A stretch of DNA of 64,000 nucleotides from Amaranthus tricolor. Its lineage: Eukaryota; Streptophyta; Magnoliopsida; Caryophyllales; Amaranthaceae. The notes below the pieces were generated by a model, which was not told the origin of the DNA, did not search any database, and saw nothing but the letters and a program-made list of their open reading frames with translations. The position numbers and the translations under genes are program-made. Of the stretch, positions 46,174 to 60,735 are shown one piece after another; the first letter of the stretch is position 1; every line of letters starts with the position of its first letter. Location of the stretch: positions 5,182,287 through 5,246,286 of the forward strand of contig NC_080053.1 in the NCBI RefSeq assembly GCF_026212465.1. The letters are read 5' to 3'.

Positions 46174-48681
46174 TTTAAAACATTAGTATTTGGGATCTCA
46201 ATCATTGAAGAGCATGTTGAAAATAATAAACCCATCTTTATGGATATGAACTGTAATGTTTGTGGGTATGTAGCAATATGGCTTTGATGTAGGACAAGTA
46301 GGAGTATTAAATCAAATATGAATTATATAATCATGATTTAATTGTAAATAATGATGCCAACGTTTCTCATGGTAAATGCTACGCGTATATGAGTTGGATT
46401 AAAAGATCATATTCATATATTTAATTAAAAAGTATTAAATAACACTTTAAAAATTTGTTTAAAAACTTTAATAAATTCAGAAGAAATCATAATTACTTCG
46501 AGACTTAGGAGTGCATGCTAAAAGAATGATTATGAATAAGTCAAATTTAATGCCTTTAAATTTAATGATAATTTAATGGGTATTTATCAATAGTACCCCT
46601 AAGTTTTTCACTTTATTAATGGTATTCCTAAATAATAAACCCATTCCGCCATTTTCGTTAATGTTTATGGGTATGAACTGTAATGTTTGTGGGTTTGCAG
46701 CATGCAATATGGCTTTGATGTAGGACTCGTAGGAGTATTAAATCAAATATGAATTATATAATCATGATTTAATTGTAAATAATGATGCTAACGTTTCTCA
46801 TGGTAAATGCTACGTGTATATGAGTTGGATTAAAAGATCATATTCATATATTTAATTAAAAACTATTAAATAACATTTTAAAAATTTGTTTAAAAACTTT
46901 AATAAATTCAGAAGAAATCATAATTACTTCGAGACTTGGAGTGCATGCTAAAAGAATGATTATGAATAAGTCAAATTTAATGCCTTTAAATTTAATGATA
47001 ATTTAATAGGTATTTATTAATGGTACCCTTAAGTTTTTGCATTTTATTAATGGTACTCTTAAATTTTTTTGATTATCAATGGTACCCTCGTGTTATTGAG
47101 AGTCTTACAATTATAATATTTCTTGATTTTTTTCGTCCAAAATCGTCAAAAACCGTTAAAGGTTTCGGACGGAAAAAATTAAAAAGTTTACAGTTGTAAA
47201 ACGCTCAATAACATATTTTGGACCAGTTTATTTTTAATGGATTCAGACCCGGATCCGGAACGTAAAGGTCCAAAACTTTTAGACCCAGATCCGAACTCGC
47301 CAGATCTGATGGATCTAGGGTCGTTAATGGGTTTACAAAAGTCTTTGAATTGTCAAATTTGAGCCTTTGTAAGTCATTTTTTTCGTACTTTTAAAAGGGG
47401 CTTATTAGAGTATTATACAAATATTTAATACTAATTTAACATGAAAATACAACAGCATAAATGAATAGGTGTCTCTATACATTTTATGTAGTGGGTAGAA
47501 TCATAGGAAGATGCCTGTTTATTGTTCGTTTCCCAGTTATCAGATGCTTTGGATGGGATGAGTGCAGGCATCAACATCATCTGCATCATTTTGTCTAACT
47601 TTTCTATTTTCTATCTTTCATTGTTTTTTAGGAATTAGGATCTTCACAAACTAATGTTAGATTCTCACACCTGCAAATGTTTACTTCTATATATTGTATC
47701 TTCAACTTTAATTCTAAGTGCATTAATTGGACTGTTAGACTAATTTTGTACTTCCTTTTGCAAAGTGTATGAGTAGAGTTGTTCAAATGTGGCCCAATCC
47801 AAAAATTCAAATTAAAACCGAAAGTATCTAATCCGAAAATGTGTTCTTTTTTAGGTGTATGGAACCGACAATACCCAAACCGATTGATAATCGAAAATGA
47901 GAAAACTGAACCTAAACTGCGACCGATTTTTATAACTGACATATAACTATTGAACGAGATTACCCGAACCTAATAGTGAGTGTATCGAGTTATATCCAAC
48001 TCAAATCATGCACGAAATCAAACTCGATCTAGCTAAAATCGACTTTTCGAGCCAATTTTAGTTGAATTGTTGCAAACCTAAACTAATTTTTAACATAGAG
48101 TATGGTGATTGATATTTTCATAAATTAAATTTTATGAATACGTAATGTCATATATTTAGAGTTAGTAATCAATGGTCAATTTTTATTAAGCTATTTTTAA
48201 TCATAGTAGATGAAAAATTATAGAACGTGAATTTTAATTTACATTCAAACAAGTAAAAGTAACAAAGTAATAGCCATTAATTGCTTTGCATTGTAACTAT
48301 TTTCCATTAAGTTAAGAGAAGTTTATCATCAATTTAAAAACGACTAGCAACTTAATCTGATATTGACTCGATCGATAGTAATTAGTAACTCGTAGCTGAA
48401 TTCTACTTGAAAAAGTATCCGAACCCAATCTGTAGCCGGTAAAAGCGAACCAATTATTAATCGATGACAACCTAAAACCGATTGACACTCGACTCAAACT
48501 TCAACCGATATCGAACTGATGCAAACTCAATAGCTCGAATAAGTAATTTTTAACCAAACTGTGACTAACCGACCCGATCCGAGTGTGACCCACTAAAACA
48601 CGTATCCGAAATATAGCCAAACCGAATGATATACGTCCGAAACCGACCTGATAACCAGAATGAACACCTCAACGTAACGAC
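45977..48681. other. Intergenic DNA upstream of NLR copy 2
   Basis: Counterpart of 10139-12455, including the polypyrimidine/polyA tract (46140-46175) and the ACCGA-rich degenerate block (about 47790-48670). Contains the tandem duplication listed separately. No gene seen. Confidence 0.5.
46222..47050. repeat. Tandem duplication of about 415 bp
   Basis: The sequence starting 'AATAATAAACCCAT' near 46222 recurs near 46631, through 'GGCTTTGATGTAGGAC' and 'GCTACG(C/T)GTATATGAG' to 'AATGGTA(T/C)TCCTAA'. Copy 1 of the segment has one unit only (10366-10790). The two units differ by small changes. Confidence 0.85.
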
Positions 48682-49539
48682 TGTTGGAATACTTTTGGGC
48701 CCTCATTAATGAGAGGCCCTATATCTGTAGCATGAGATGCACAGCTTGTGCACCCGGCCTGGTCAAAGTTACATGTAAGAGATAGTGTTAGTGCAAGTGT
48801 CAAATTACCTATTATTGGAGAAGACGTTTATCACCAAATGGCTCAAGCCAAGACATATATCATTGTGAGCAATGATGGGGATGCAAAGAGGTTGAGTGAA
48901 TTAAAGTGGGGGCTTTGAGGAAGTAATGAAGGAGGGTCTTATGTGTGTCATGTAGATGGAGTAACGAAGAAAAAGAAGGGTGCAAGAAGTGTCTTGAACG
49001 AGGCATCAACACCACATGTTTGCTAAGCAGCAACAAAACAAGGGAATAGGTGCTCGACTGCACCAACTCATTCGAGCAGGTCAAGTCACTGGCCCATTTC
49101 TCTATTTATGTTTTGTTTTCAACTTATTGGACACGTTTGAGCTTTGGACTAGAGTTTATTATAATGTTTTAGGGATTATATAAGGTCCTTAAATCAGGTT
49201 TAAACATATGTTAATCAGGCTAATACAAGGAAAAGAGGAGTTGAGAGCCTAAAGAGTTCCTCTTGTATTAGATGAGTGACCTCCATTGAAGGTGGAAGAT
49301 TTAAGCTTGATAATATTGGATCAAGCATTGTGAGCTTTATTTCATTAATGTATTATTAAATTAGTTCATTAAATATAATTCCATTTGAGAGGTAAGTGTC
49401 CAAGAGACCATTTTTCTTTATGTACGCTTTGTTAATCAAAGCTTTAATCAATTTGTGCGTATTCTTGTTCGTACTCTAATTTTCAATTTTCTTTTACATT
49501 TTTTCTCACCATTATTAGATATAAGGCCCTTTCATTTCA
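48682..49539 (-). mobile_element. Degenerate copia LTR relic, copy 2
   Basis: Uninterrupted 858-bp version of the relic at 12456-16019, TGTTGGAA...TTTCA on the plus strand. Assignment rests on position next to the RNase H remnant and on TG...CA ends. Confidence 0.4.
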
Positions 49540-49759
49540 AGACGTAATTTGAATACAACTTAAATTCAAACTATAAAAAAAGAAAAACATATAATAGTAC
49601 AAATGTAAAAACATGAATTTCAACTCTAGGCGCAATACTTTCTTAAGTAACTTGATAATTACTGAGTAATAATATTCATAATCTAAAGAATAACATAATT
49701 TATTTAGATTAAATAAAAGTTTGTGAATATTCTTATATTTTATTACTCCCTCACAGTTG

Positions 49760-50280
49760 AAATGGGTGATTCACAAACACTAAAGCTTGGTGTGAAGTCT
49801 TGAAATAAAAAAGATGTTCACAATCTTATATCAGAAAGGGACATGGAGAGCGTGAACTTCGTCACTTGCTACTTTTTCGGAAAAAAAATATATGAATATT
49901 CAATTCTATGTGTGTGCTTAGCTGATTTTGTACTACATTGTCATACATGTAGATAACACTAATAATGTTGCAGTAGCGTATACTAAAGTGACTTTGAGAA
50001 TTGGACAATGAATTTCTAAAAGTAGGTTATGAAACTCCAGCCCCATGATTCTGAAAAACATGTACAACGCCTTTGTATTCGGCCACACCACTAGATCAAG
50101 ACAAAGTAGCTTACCACTTTGATGACTAAAAGAGGAGGTTATATCACCCAAAAATACACAATAACTATAGATTGAACAACGAGCATCAGGGTATCCTGCC
50201 CAATCAGCATTGATATAGAAGAGAAGAATAACGGTGGATAAAGGATACAAATTATGACCATAATTAAGTTTTCCACGAAT
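49760..50280 (-). pseudogene. Ty1/copia RNase H remnant, copy 2
   Basis: Best preserved in 49933-50250: 'INADWAGYPDARCS', 'YCVFLGDITSSFS', then 'EIHCPILKVTLVYA'. These are degraded forms of the copia RNase H blocks. Stops and frameshifts are present. The same relic is in copy 1. Confidence 0.7.
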
Positions 50281-50632
50281 ATATCTTAGTATGTGACGAT
50301 AACATGTATTTGAGAAGTCATAGGGTTATACATAAAAGGGTTACTTATGCACACCATATGAAATGCATGATCTAGTAAAAGTGAAATATTATAAGGCACA
50401 GGCAAGACTGGGGCAGAGAGTAGAATCCTTGAAGGGATATAATGAGGATGCACTGAGTTTAGATTTGGTATTCATTAGAGTAGGAAAGGATCCAAATGAA
50501 GACATTGATGTACAAATGAGATCATCCCATGGTATATTTTCCCTAGGATGGATACAACCCCCATAGCCTGATATCTTATGCAAATACCATGGAAATAACT
50601 AAAGTACACAAGTCTTATTAGAAATTCAACTA

Positions 50633-50885
50633 TTCTCTTGAGAGACTGTCTCTTTGAGAGACATATCTCAAAGCCAGCCCATTAAAAATTAATACCTACT
50701 TATCATATTCTTAATGCCTACTTACATTATCCTTAATGCTTATTTATCGTATCCTTAATGCCTACTTTTAATATTCAAATGTCTACTTACATCATTCTTA
50801 ATGCTACTTATAATATTTTAAAAAATATATAATGGGCCGGCCCAATTAGAGATGGTCTTTCAAAGAGATCGTCTCTCACAAGAAT
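50633..50885. mobile_element. MITE, copy 2
   Basis: Counterpart of 17124-17374 with the same inverted terminal repeats (GAGAGACTGTCTCTTTGAGA against the complement of TCTTTCAAAGAGATCGTCTC). Confidence 0.65.
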
Positions 50886-50929
50886 TTGTGTTAGAAATTT
50901 TAAACAAAGTACCATACACTAGTGGAAAA

Positions 50930-51340
50930 AAACGTATTTGCTGCGTATCATTTGCTGCGGTTTTATTATATATGCAGCAATAAATAGGAAATAGAATTAG
51001 AAAAAAAAAACAACAAATTGCTGCTGTTTTAAGGTTTGACCGCAGCAAATACTCAGTAGCACAATTAATTGCTGCGGTTTTGCTATGGCCCGCAGCAAAT
51101 AAGTGCATTTTAAACTAAAATAAATAAATAAATAAAATATAAGCATTATTTGCTGCGGTTATTTAATGACCGCAACAAATAAGTATTTTTAAAAAAAAAA
51201 GTGAAGAAAAAATTTAGAGGCAAACAGACCCAATTCCGCGCCTCGCGTAAATCTCCGCGTCCCGCTGAGTGCCTTCTGACCCAGCAAATAACCATTACAC
51301 AAATACTTTAATTGCTCCGGTTATCGAGGCCCGCAGCAAA
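50930..51340. repeat. CACTA-2 left subterminal repeats
   Basis: About nine TTTGCTGCGGTT/ACCGCAGCAAAT motifs. Within them, at about 51234-51275, a CG-rich patch ('CCGCGCCTCGCGTAAAT') resembles the 'CGGCTCGCGTA' repeat in the Copia-2 LTR. Confidence 0.85.
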
Positions 51341-52290
51341 TAACCATTACACAAATAAATTAAAACCCGCCATTTCAATTTTTTTTTTCACAAACTCGAC
51401 TTCTTCATTGCTGCATTTGTATTCTCTCACAAACCCATTGAAAAAACACTTCATCTTCATCTTCATCTGCTTCATTCCTCTTCTTCAACTTAACAAACGT
51501 AACATCAAAGTTCTTCATCTTCACAAAGTTCTTCATCTTCATCTGCAAACTCGAAAAACGCAGTGTTAAAAGTTTCTTCAAAGTTCTTCATCTTCTTAGT
51601 TCATAAAACCACGAAATTTAATACTTTGGTCTTGTTCATCTTCAAAACCCACGACATTAAGGTATTTTTTTCTCCTTTTAATTTGTAAAGCATTTAAGTT
51701 TTGCAAGATATTCATGAAAAAACTCGAAAATTATGGCAACCGTTTGTATACTAATTTTGCTTCTCTGTTTTTCGTTGTAGATAACATAACCCACGAAATT
51801 AAGGTAATTATATTTATTTTACTAATTTGCAAGTTCATATCTTTATTGTTTAACATATAATTTAGTAATTTAGTGAATTTTTGTTTGAATTGTTATTTGC
51901 AAATGATATGTTTTGCTTTTGCTTGTATGCTAGTATGCCAAATCTGGATATTATTTGAGCAAAATTTTACTATTTGTGAAATTTACATTATTCAAGTTTA
52001 TGTTATTAGTTTGTTAAATATTTGTGTAATTTGTTAAAAATGTGGTTTGTTGTTATAGTTATGTCTTTAACTATTAGAATTAGAATTTGATTTTATTTAC
52101 AATGTAGTGCTTAATATTGAAGTATGAAGTATAGAATTAGAATATGAAGTATGTATATTTAGGGTTAAATAGATTTGGTATAAATAAGTATATATTTTTT
52201 TAGGGTTAAATATGTTTGTTAGAAATAAGTATATATGTTTAAAAGTTGTGTAATAATTTTGTTTTGAATCAATTAATCACACTAATTAGG
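51341..52290. other. CACTA-2 5' leader and intron-like region
   Basis: Pyrimidine-rich 'CTTCATCTTCATC' leader (51395-51660), then AT-rich sequence. No coding recognised. Corresponds to 18736-19955 in CACTA-1 but has diverged. Confidence 0.45.
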
Positions 52291-52785
52291 ATGACAAAAG
52301 ATCGTTCTTAGATGTATGGAAGCATTGAATCGTCGGAATTTATTGATGGCGTATTAGAATTTTGTAGTATTGCGGTTGAACATCAAGTTAGGACGGAGGG
52401 AGTTGGTTTTTATTGCCCATGTGTCAGTTGTGGCAATGTATCAAAGGTAGATAGTGTTGATATCCTTAGGGAGCACATACTTCGACGTGGGTTTGGGCCT
52501 CAATATCATGTTTGGGTTTGGCATGGTGAGGAGGGAGTTTACAAAGAGAAAAGTGTTGTTGAGGACGTCAATAATGTGGCCGATGTCAATGAGGATGTAG
52601 TAGATCATGTTGATGGGTATGAGACAGATGAAGAGAATGTCGACGAGGATGTGGATCGTGTTGATGAGATGATGGAGGGAGTCGAGGATGAGTTAGGAAA
52701 ACGTCCTCGTGTTTTTGACTTGTGTTCTTTATATTACTTAGCTTATGTTCTAATATATTTCTATTCATACTCTTTCAGGTACTGA
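52291..52785 (+). pseudogene. CACTA-2 TNP2-type N-terminal remnant
   Basis: The same start as in CACTA-1 (ATG 52291) meets a TAG at codon 7 where CACTA-1 has Trp. A downstream Met (52312) would give 157 aa with the cysteine motif 'YCPCVSCGN'. After 'GKRPRVFDL' (about 52720) the sequence leaves TNP2 and enters intron-like DNA of the next gene. The internal deletion therefore begins earlier than in CACTA-1 and is independent of it. Confidence 0.82.
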
Positions 52786-55624
52786 TATACAATGCATCTA
52801 TTCAGAGACAAAATTGTCCCCGAGATTGAGACCTCGGATAATGAGCATCGTAGTTACGGCAGTGAAGAGGACCAAATTGTGAGATACGAGTGTATGGCTG
52901 AAGACGCTCCACCAATTGACAATGATTTTGAGACTGAAGACGCCCCACCAATGGATGCTCCCACTACCAGTAAGAAAAGAAAAAGGCGAGGTCCTACGAA
53001 AAACCTAAAAGTCACAGAACCCATACATTTGGAATACAATGCATTGGGTCAACCCTGCGGAAAATGGCGTAGGCAATATGGAAAACAAGTGGGCCTATGT
53101 ATCCGCAAGATTTCCATATTGCACGCATGGAACGAGGTTCCAGAGGGTTTGAAAAACTCTCTATGGAATGATACTTTGGTAAGCAACTTTACTATTTTTA
53201 CTCATTTAGTTTCATTTTAAAATTAATTTAATTGACAGTAATAAATATAACTTTTTTTTGTAGAATCTTTTCCACATCGAGAGCGATGAGGACAAGAAGA
53301 ATGTGTTTCTTTCAGCTGTTGCTGAAAGATTCAGAGATTTCAAATCCAAGCTAGTAACTGGCTGGATTACGAAGAGGCATGCCCGTACGACCAAAAAGGT
53401 CAAAACGGGAAACGAAGGTGGAGAGCAAGCACCTTCGAAGATGCCCTACGAAATATGGGCATTAAACTAATACATGACATTTGATTTCTATTGGTTAATT
53501 AGGAAAAGCGTGGTAAATCTTTTGATTCTGCAAATAAAAGAAAGTTTTACCATCACTTGGGCCAAAAAACGTACGATGAGGTCCGAAAATAGTGGGTGGA
53601 TGCGAGTTTATACCCCAATCAAAGTTCATCCACGCCCTCATCTACGACTACCTTCGCATCCGTGAATACTCCTACTAGAGATCGGGTGCGTGATTGGTAT
53701 TGCGGGCTTCATTCCCGAGATGCAAGTGGTAAATTTACCATTAATGATACGGGAACGAAGAAGGTTGCTGATGCTGTGGTGAGTTTTGAAATTATTAAGT
53801 ATATTCTTGATTTGTTTTGTATTTTTTGGCTTTGATTTACTTATACTAATTGCTATATATGTCTCTTTTTATTTGAACAGATGGGCTGGAAGGAAAAAGA
53901 AGCTACGGGGGAGTTCACCCCAAGAGGCAATGTTGACGCATTTCATATGGTCTTAGGGAAAGACCACAGTGGGCGGGTAGTCGGAAAGGGAGGCGTCAGC
54001 GTGGGGTTACAGAAGGCATTCGGCAAAGAGTGTGTTGCTACTCAATCCCGAACGACGCTGCGGGATGAAGTAGCAACCCTCCAAGCAGAGATTACGAAGG
54101 ACGTTCTCGCCAAACTGGCCGTCGTGTTGCAGAAGATGGGAGCACCCGTTGTTGACTTGGCAAACCTGATTGTCGAAGATCAGGAAAGTCAACATGGGGA
54201 TTCTAATGCTTCGGTCGAGCCAACACCCGAGCCCATTACCCCCGTAGCACCCCTGCCCATTACTTTCGCTGAAGGGGAAAACCCCACACGGGAGACCACA
54301 AACTCCGTTGCTCAAAATCCGGAGCCAGTGCTACAGGTACATAGTTTTTAAATATATAAGAACTTATTAATTTAAATTGCAACGCGTTTTAATATTTTAT
54401 TATGATGCTTATTATACTAAACGACACAATTTTCAGGAGGCGACCCCTTGTTCTCTTTTGCTGCCTCAGTTAGGTGTTGCTAGTGATGGCGACTTAACTG
54501 AGGTTGCATATGGTGTGGCCCAGCCAACCAAAGAGGGCCAAACAGTGCATTCGATGCCTGTTACAAGTGGCCACATCAGTGTGACCGTGGAAACTATGGT
54601 AAAGGGGTTTGAAGATTTCTCACTCCCGGTTCCAATGCCAGCATGGAGCCTTGAGAAACTATCAGACGCCCTAGGTAGTTTCGTCACATGGCCATATGCT
54701 TGAGTCCGATTCACTAACATGGTAAGAATCATTTGTACCTTATTTATTTTTATTTTTTTAATTGCATGCTTACACTAATTTAATTGTATAAATTGAAATA
54801 GCAAAAGAGTCCAAAGGGATCTTGGAGAGAGATCGGTTCCTCAGCAAAGGTGTCGACTGGGTCAAAGTCGATGCCAAGCACTCCAATTTTGACTTATGCG
54901 GAGCTAAACGATCTCTCTCAAGATTGCAAATGGCTGCACACTTGTGCATCTCGCCTGCGTGAGGAGGACCCAATCATTCTAAACCTACAGAAGGACCAAT
55001 TCTGCTTTTTAGAAAGCCCGTTTGTAATTATTGGTCCTAGTGACATTGGGCAATTTTTGAGAGCAGAGATGCTGAATGTAGCTCTTATCCATGTCTACAT
55101 GAGGTGATGCTCATTATCTTACAAGTTAGGCATTGTTGTTTAATTGTTTTAATAACTGAATTACTAACAAAATTTTCTTATTCGTGAGTTTAGTGCGGCT
55201 TACGAGGAGCTAAATTCTTGCGAACCTCCAATAAAAATTGGATGGTTTTGTCCTGAGTCGATTTCGGGTACTAAATGTGTAAATGATCCAGATGACGTCA
55301 GAGCATACATTGAGACTGCTTTGACTAATTCCCTTGCATCTAAGCACACGTTCATTCTGGCTCCATATATGGAAGAGTAAGTTTTATTTTTGAAATTGAA
55401 CTTATCTTTTGATATTTAAAGTCACCTATTCTCTAATTTGTTGATTTTAAATTTGCGTTTGTAGTTTGCATTTGATACTTTTGGTCATATGTCCTTTAAC
55501 GAACACTGTGCACATCTTCAAGTCATTACAAAAACCTTAAAGCCCGCCTCGCAACACAAAATTCAAAGCGTTGTTGAATGCGTACGTAATATTAATTATT
55601 TTACCAATTTGATTTAATTAAGTG

Positions 55625-55904
<280 letters not shown>

Positions 55905-55999
55905 TTACTTTTCCCATGCGTTTCAGCACAATGAAAAAAGTGCGTGGACAAATGGGATCTAAATCCAGAGCCACATTTCCAAAATGGACAGCAATAAAG

Positions 56000-56695
56000 G
56001 TACACAAATTCGATTTTATGCGTTTTTAAGCTTTTTTGGCACTTTTGCGCATAAAGTAGCTCAAACTTGGTTTTTTTTGCACGAAACTTGGCACACAACA
56101 CTATTTGGTATATACTATTGAAAATCATAGTCATATGCTAGAAATTACGTGTTAAGTTGCGATTTTATGCGTTTTTGACACTTTTGCGCATAAGGTAGCT
56201 CAAAATTGGTTTTTTTTGCACGAAACTTGGCACACAACACTATTTGGTATAAATTTTATGTGTTGAAGTGGTTATAATTGAAAATCATAGTCATATGCTA
56301 GAAATTACGTATTAAGTTGCGATTTTATGCGTTTTTAAGCGTTTTTGGCACTTTTGCGCATAAAGTAGCTCAAACTTGGTTTGTTTTGCACGAAACTTGG
56401 CACATAGCACTATTTGGTATATATTATTGTGTTGAAGTGGTTAGAATTGAAAATCATAGTCATATGCTAGAAATTACGTGTTAGGTTGCGATTTTAAGGG
56501 TTTTTAACCGTTTTTGGCACTTTTGCACATAAAGTAGCTCAAACTTGGTTTTTTTTTTTTTGCACGAAACTTGGCACACAACACTATTTTGTATATATTA
56601 TTGTGTTGAAGTGGTTAGAATTGAAAATCATAGTCATATGCTAGAAATTACGTGTTAAGTTGCAATTTTATGCGTTTTTATGCTTTTTTGACACT
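56000..56695 (+). repeat. Short intronic array in CACTA-2 (four monomers)
   Basis: Four imperfect copies of the 'GTAGCTCAAACTTGG ... CATATGCTAGAAATTA' unit, with length variation. It has no spacer and no foldback. Represents the unexpanded state of the CACTA-1 array. Confidence 0.9.
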
Positions 56696-56931
56696 AACAT
56701 CTTTTTTCTCTTAGTGCTTTCGACAACCTTCTAATTCCGTTTATTGCGGCTACTACACTCTCAAATACATGGACAATATCTTAAAATCCGTGAAGGAGGT
56801 TGGAGTCGAAAACATAGATGCCGTAAGTATTTGTTACGTTCTTAAATTATTATTATTGGTAAAATCTAATGTTTATTAATCTTTTAATTTTATTTTATAT
56901 TATAGGTTTTATACGACATTCCGAGGGAAAC

Positions 56932-59900
56932 TGTAACAAGAGCGGCAATCTCGATACATAATTAACATTTAATAATAATGTTTAATACAAAAAAAATATT
57001 GCGGAAGTCTCAAAATGCCGAATTGTTAAAAACTTTAAATCATAAAACTAAAACTGTTTAAAACAAAAGTAAAATATTATTACCTCTGATAAGAAATATT
57101 GTTTGCTCAAAAAGAAAAAAAAAATACATCATCATCAAGTCATCAATGAAGATACAAAAAGCAGCTAAGTTCCCGATAAATCAGTAATAGCTGCGGCCTG
57201 GATCGGAACCTGAACTAAATCCTGCAAAATGCTGCCATCCATGATACGGATGACAGCCGATTGAATCGGTCAGCGCTTAACTGACACTACCGTATACTTT
57301 TACCACGTTCTTTTTCTGTTACATACTTTTAAGTCATTAAGATACCATTCTCGATCCTGACAGAAGTACGTTACTGCCACTTATACAATTCGATAATCTT
57401 AACACTTGAGTAAGTTCATTTGGTTAATACTCATAACCGTACCATGCATCATAGCATCAACACTAATCAAGTTTATCACTGATCAACAAGCATATCAATA
57501 TGACACCTGATATATGTAAGGGTCTGGTTAGGTGAGAACCGTAGTCCTAAACCCTAACTGTGGTGGGAGTCGTCACCCCTCCAATACAATATTTATGCTC
57601 AAGCTCTACAGGATAGGTAGCGAACCCCCTGTCTTACACCGCATTTTACGTGCCGGCCAACACGGACGCCGGGATTTTACATGCCGGTCCATGGTTCGAC
57701 ATTACCTTACTATTAGGGTCATTCAATCAATACATTTCACACAAGTACATCACATTTTTATTACTCCAAGTTGACTTTGAATTTGAATTTGACCAACCTA
57801 AGTGGTAACTTCATTTATTTAATATAATTCTTAATCATAACCTTTACGTCTTTATATGTTCATTACTTAATTTTTACACATTAAATTTTATTTATAACTT
57901 TATTTTAATAGGTCACTAAATTCACACTAATAACTTAATATTTTATTAATAGTCTCTAAATTAGTATTTTCCACAAGTAGCTACTAAAATCTATTTCTCT
58001 TGAAATAAGTTCCCAAAATCAAAATTTCCAACTTTAAAATAAATAAAACTTTATTCTCCTCACAAAATCAAACATTCTAATTAAAATTCAAGTTAAACTG
58101 CAACATTTGGATAAGTTTTCAAAATTCAACAAGTTTACCAAAAATAATTATTTCAAGTTTGGAAAAACAAGTAAACTTATTAGATTCGCAAAAATCAACA
58201 TTCTAGTTATAAAACAAATAAAACTTATAATTTCACAAAAATCAATATTTCACACATAGTTTAAGAACAAGTTTACTAAAATTACTTTTATATCTTTTTA
58301 TATAAATTTTGGTCAAATAATTAGCAGATAAAATATTATTTTGTACTAAATAGTAATTAAATGTCACAAAAGTTTTTTTTTTTTTATATTTATTTTTTTT
58401 TAATTATGAAATCTCATATATTCAAGAAAATCACTTCAATATTTAATAACTTATAAAGCTTTCTCAAAAATAACTTTTAAGATTTTGTTTTAATATTATC
58501 ACAAAATAGCTTATAATAATATATATAAAAAAAAATCAAACTCTTTTTCTTTTTAATATGATAATGGTCGAATGGCCTATGAGTATTTTGGGACCTTTTT
58601 CACTAACAAAACAACTTCATTTAATTTATTATAGTAAATTCAAGATTTAAATAATTAACATAACTACTAAAAAAAAATAAAAACTTTACACAATAACTTA
58701 GAAATTTACTATTACTTTAAGGATAAACTTAAATCTCAGAATAACGTATAATAACAATATTCTTAATATAATCATACTTAGTAAAATACGTTCATAAAAT
58801 AACTTACTACCTTATAAACTAGTTTGAAGACTAACATAAACATATTAATACAAAATTCTAACATAAAATAAATTCTTAAATATAATAACATTTCTAATGT
58901 AACACATAACTCATAAATATACTAGCACTAGTTTATAATATAAATCATGCTTAATATCACTAAAATATAATTTTGCACTCAACTTCCTAAACTTGTTCAA
59001 AGATTATTAAATTAACATACTAAAAATACTTTTAGCATACACATGATTAATATAATCTTGATCTAAATTCCACTAAAATATATCAACATATTTCATACTT
59101 TGCATATTATAAGGTAAATATAATGTAAAATTCCACAAAAAGAGTAGGGTAAGAAGTTATACCATACTAACACCAAGGATTAGTACTAAGTGCTAATTAG
59201 GAAAATAATAAGAAATAAAATCCTCCAAGATAGATAATAATGCTCCAAAGATAATTAATCCCAACTCCCAAAATAATGATGATGATTTAAGCTAAATAAA
59301 GAGTGTTCTAAGCTCCATGTTCTTTAATTTCTTCAATTAATAAAGGTATTAATGTAGTAAGATTTTAATGAAGTGAAAATATAAGAAAGAATGTTAGAAA
59401 GATTTGATGATGGTGGTGTAAGTGATATCATGGCTAAGGGGGTATTTATAATGGTTTGGGCAACTTTGTAGTTCATTAGATTGTATGAAAAAGAGTGTTA
59501 GGAGTATTGAAGAAGGTTAACTTGTGTAAGTGATTTAGAGTGTGTAAGTGAATGTGTAAGAGTTGGAGTGTGTAAGTGAACGTGTAAGAGTTTGGAGTGT
59601 AGAAGAAGGTTAGCTTGTGTAAGGAAATGGTGATAGCTTGTGTAAGTGATGAACATCATGGGTTACCATAGAAAGGATTTTGGTTCATCAAAATATTGTT
59701 CTAGTATGTACAAGTGAATATACTTTAAAATAATGGGTAAATTTGATCATGAAAATATGTAGTTTATTTAAAATTTTGCTTAAACTATACTTAATGCTAA
59801 TAATAAAAATACGACTCATTTTTATGTATAAAATAATTATATCAAAATTATAAGGTTAAAATAATAAGTAGTAATGTTAGTTTAAGGAAGAAAGTTAAAA

Positions 59901-60164
59901 AGTAACGTTTTACAAAACCATGAATATAATAATAAAATTTTACTTTTCGCACTATAAAATAATAAAATAATATTTTAGTGCTTATAAAAAGATTTTAAAC
60001 AAAATACTATTTTAAGGTTTAATATTTGAAAGAAATTACAAAATCGAAAAAGATTTAGGAATTAAAGATGGTTTGAAATGGATAATCAAAGGATTAGAGA
60101 TTTGAATTGAAAATTCGGAATAATTAATCGAAAGATTAAAATTAAGAATTTTGAGTCTGTTACA
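56932..60164. mobile_element. Solo-LTR-like insertion in the last Ulp1 exon of CACTA-2 (3,233 bp)
   Basis: Begins TGTAACAAGAGCGG and ends GAGTCTGTTACA, with GAAAC on the left (56927-56931) and GAAAT on the right (60165-60169). The uninterrupted exon in CACTA-1 reads 'GAGGGAAACACGCCCTC' near 28043. TG...CA ends with TGTAACA/TGTTACA inverted tips and a 5-bp duplication fit an LTR. No gag or pol is seen; it is very AT-rich inside. It is the youngest event in this nest: segment, then CACTA-2, then LTR. Confidence 0.82.
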
Positions 60165-60484
60165 GAAATACGCCCTCTGAGAAGTGGAGAGATGCGCGAA
60201 TTAAAAGACAAGATTGCCACGTATCTTGCTAATTTTTGTCCTTGATAAATTGTAATTAGTATAGATTTTTTAGGACTTTAATGTATATTATTATATATAT
60301 ATATATATGTATGTACATAATATTATATTATATATACGATCGAGAGTTTTTTATTACAAAGAGATTATTGGTGATTATTTGTGATTATCATTGGATTATT
60401 ATTGGATGAATCATTGTTATTACATTGTACATTATTATTGGATTATTATTAGTATAAAACGAAAAAAGAAAAAAAAATAATAAC

Positions 60485-60735
60485 TATTTGCTGCGGTCAG
60501 CCCCCAAAACCGCAGCAAATAAGTGGTGATTATTTGCTGCGGTTTTGGGGGCTGAACGCAGCAAATTGCCACTTATTTGCTGCGGTTTTGGGGGCTGACC
60601 GCAGCAAATAATGCTCTTTTTTGCTGCGGTTTTAAAACGCAGCATTTAAAATAGGTCATTTGCTGCTATCGCTATTGCTTAGGGCCAAAACCGCAGCAAA
60701 TAATGGCCAAAAAACCGCAGAAAATGAAGTTTTTT
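60485..60735. repeat. CACTA-2 right subterminal repeats
   Basis: At least eight TTTGCTGCGGTTTT/AAAACCGCAGCAAAT motifs, several in head-to-head pairs, ending at TTTTTTCCAATAGTG. Confidence 0.88.

Noticed and set aside
57532..57774. ORF of 80 aa in the 3.2-kb insertion
   Set aside because: No domain, and the surrounding sequence has no gag or pol; treated as chance.
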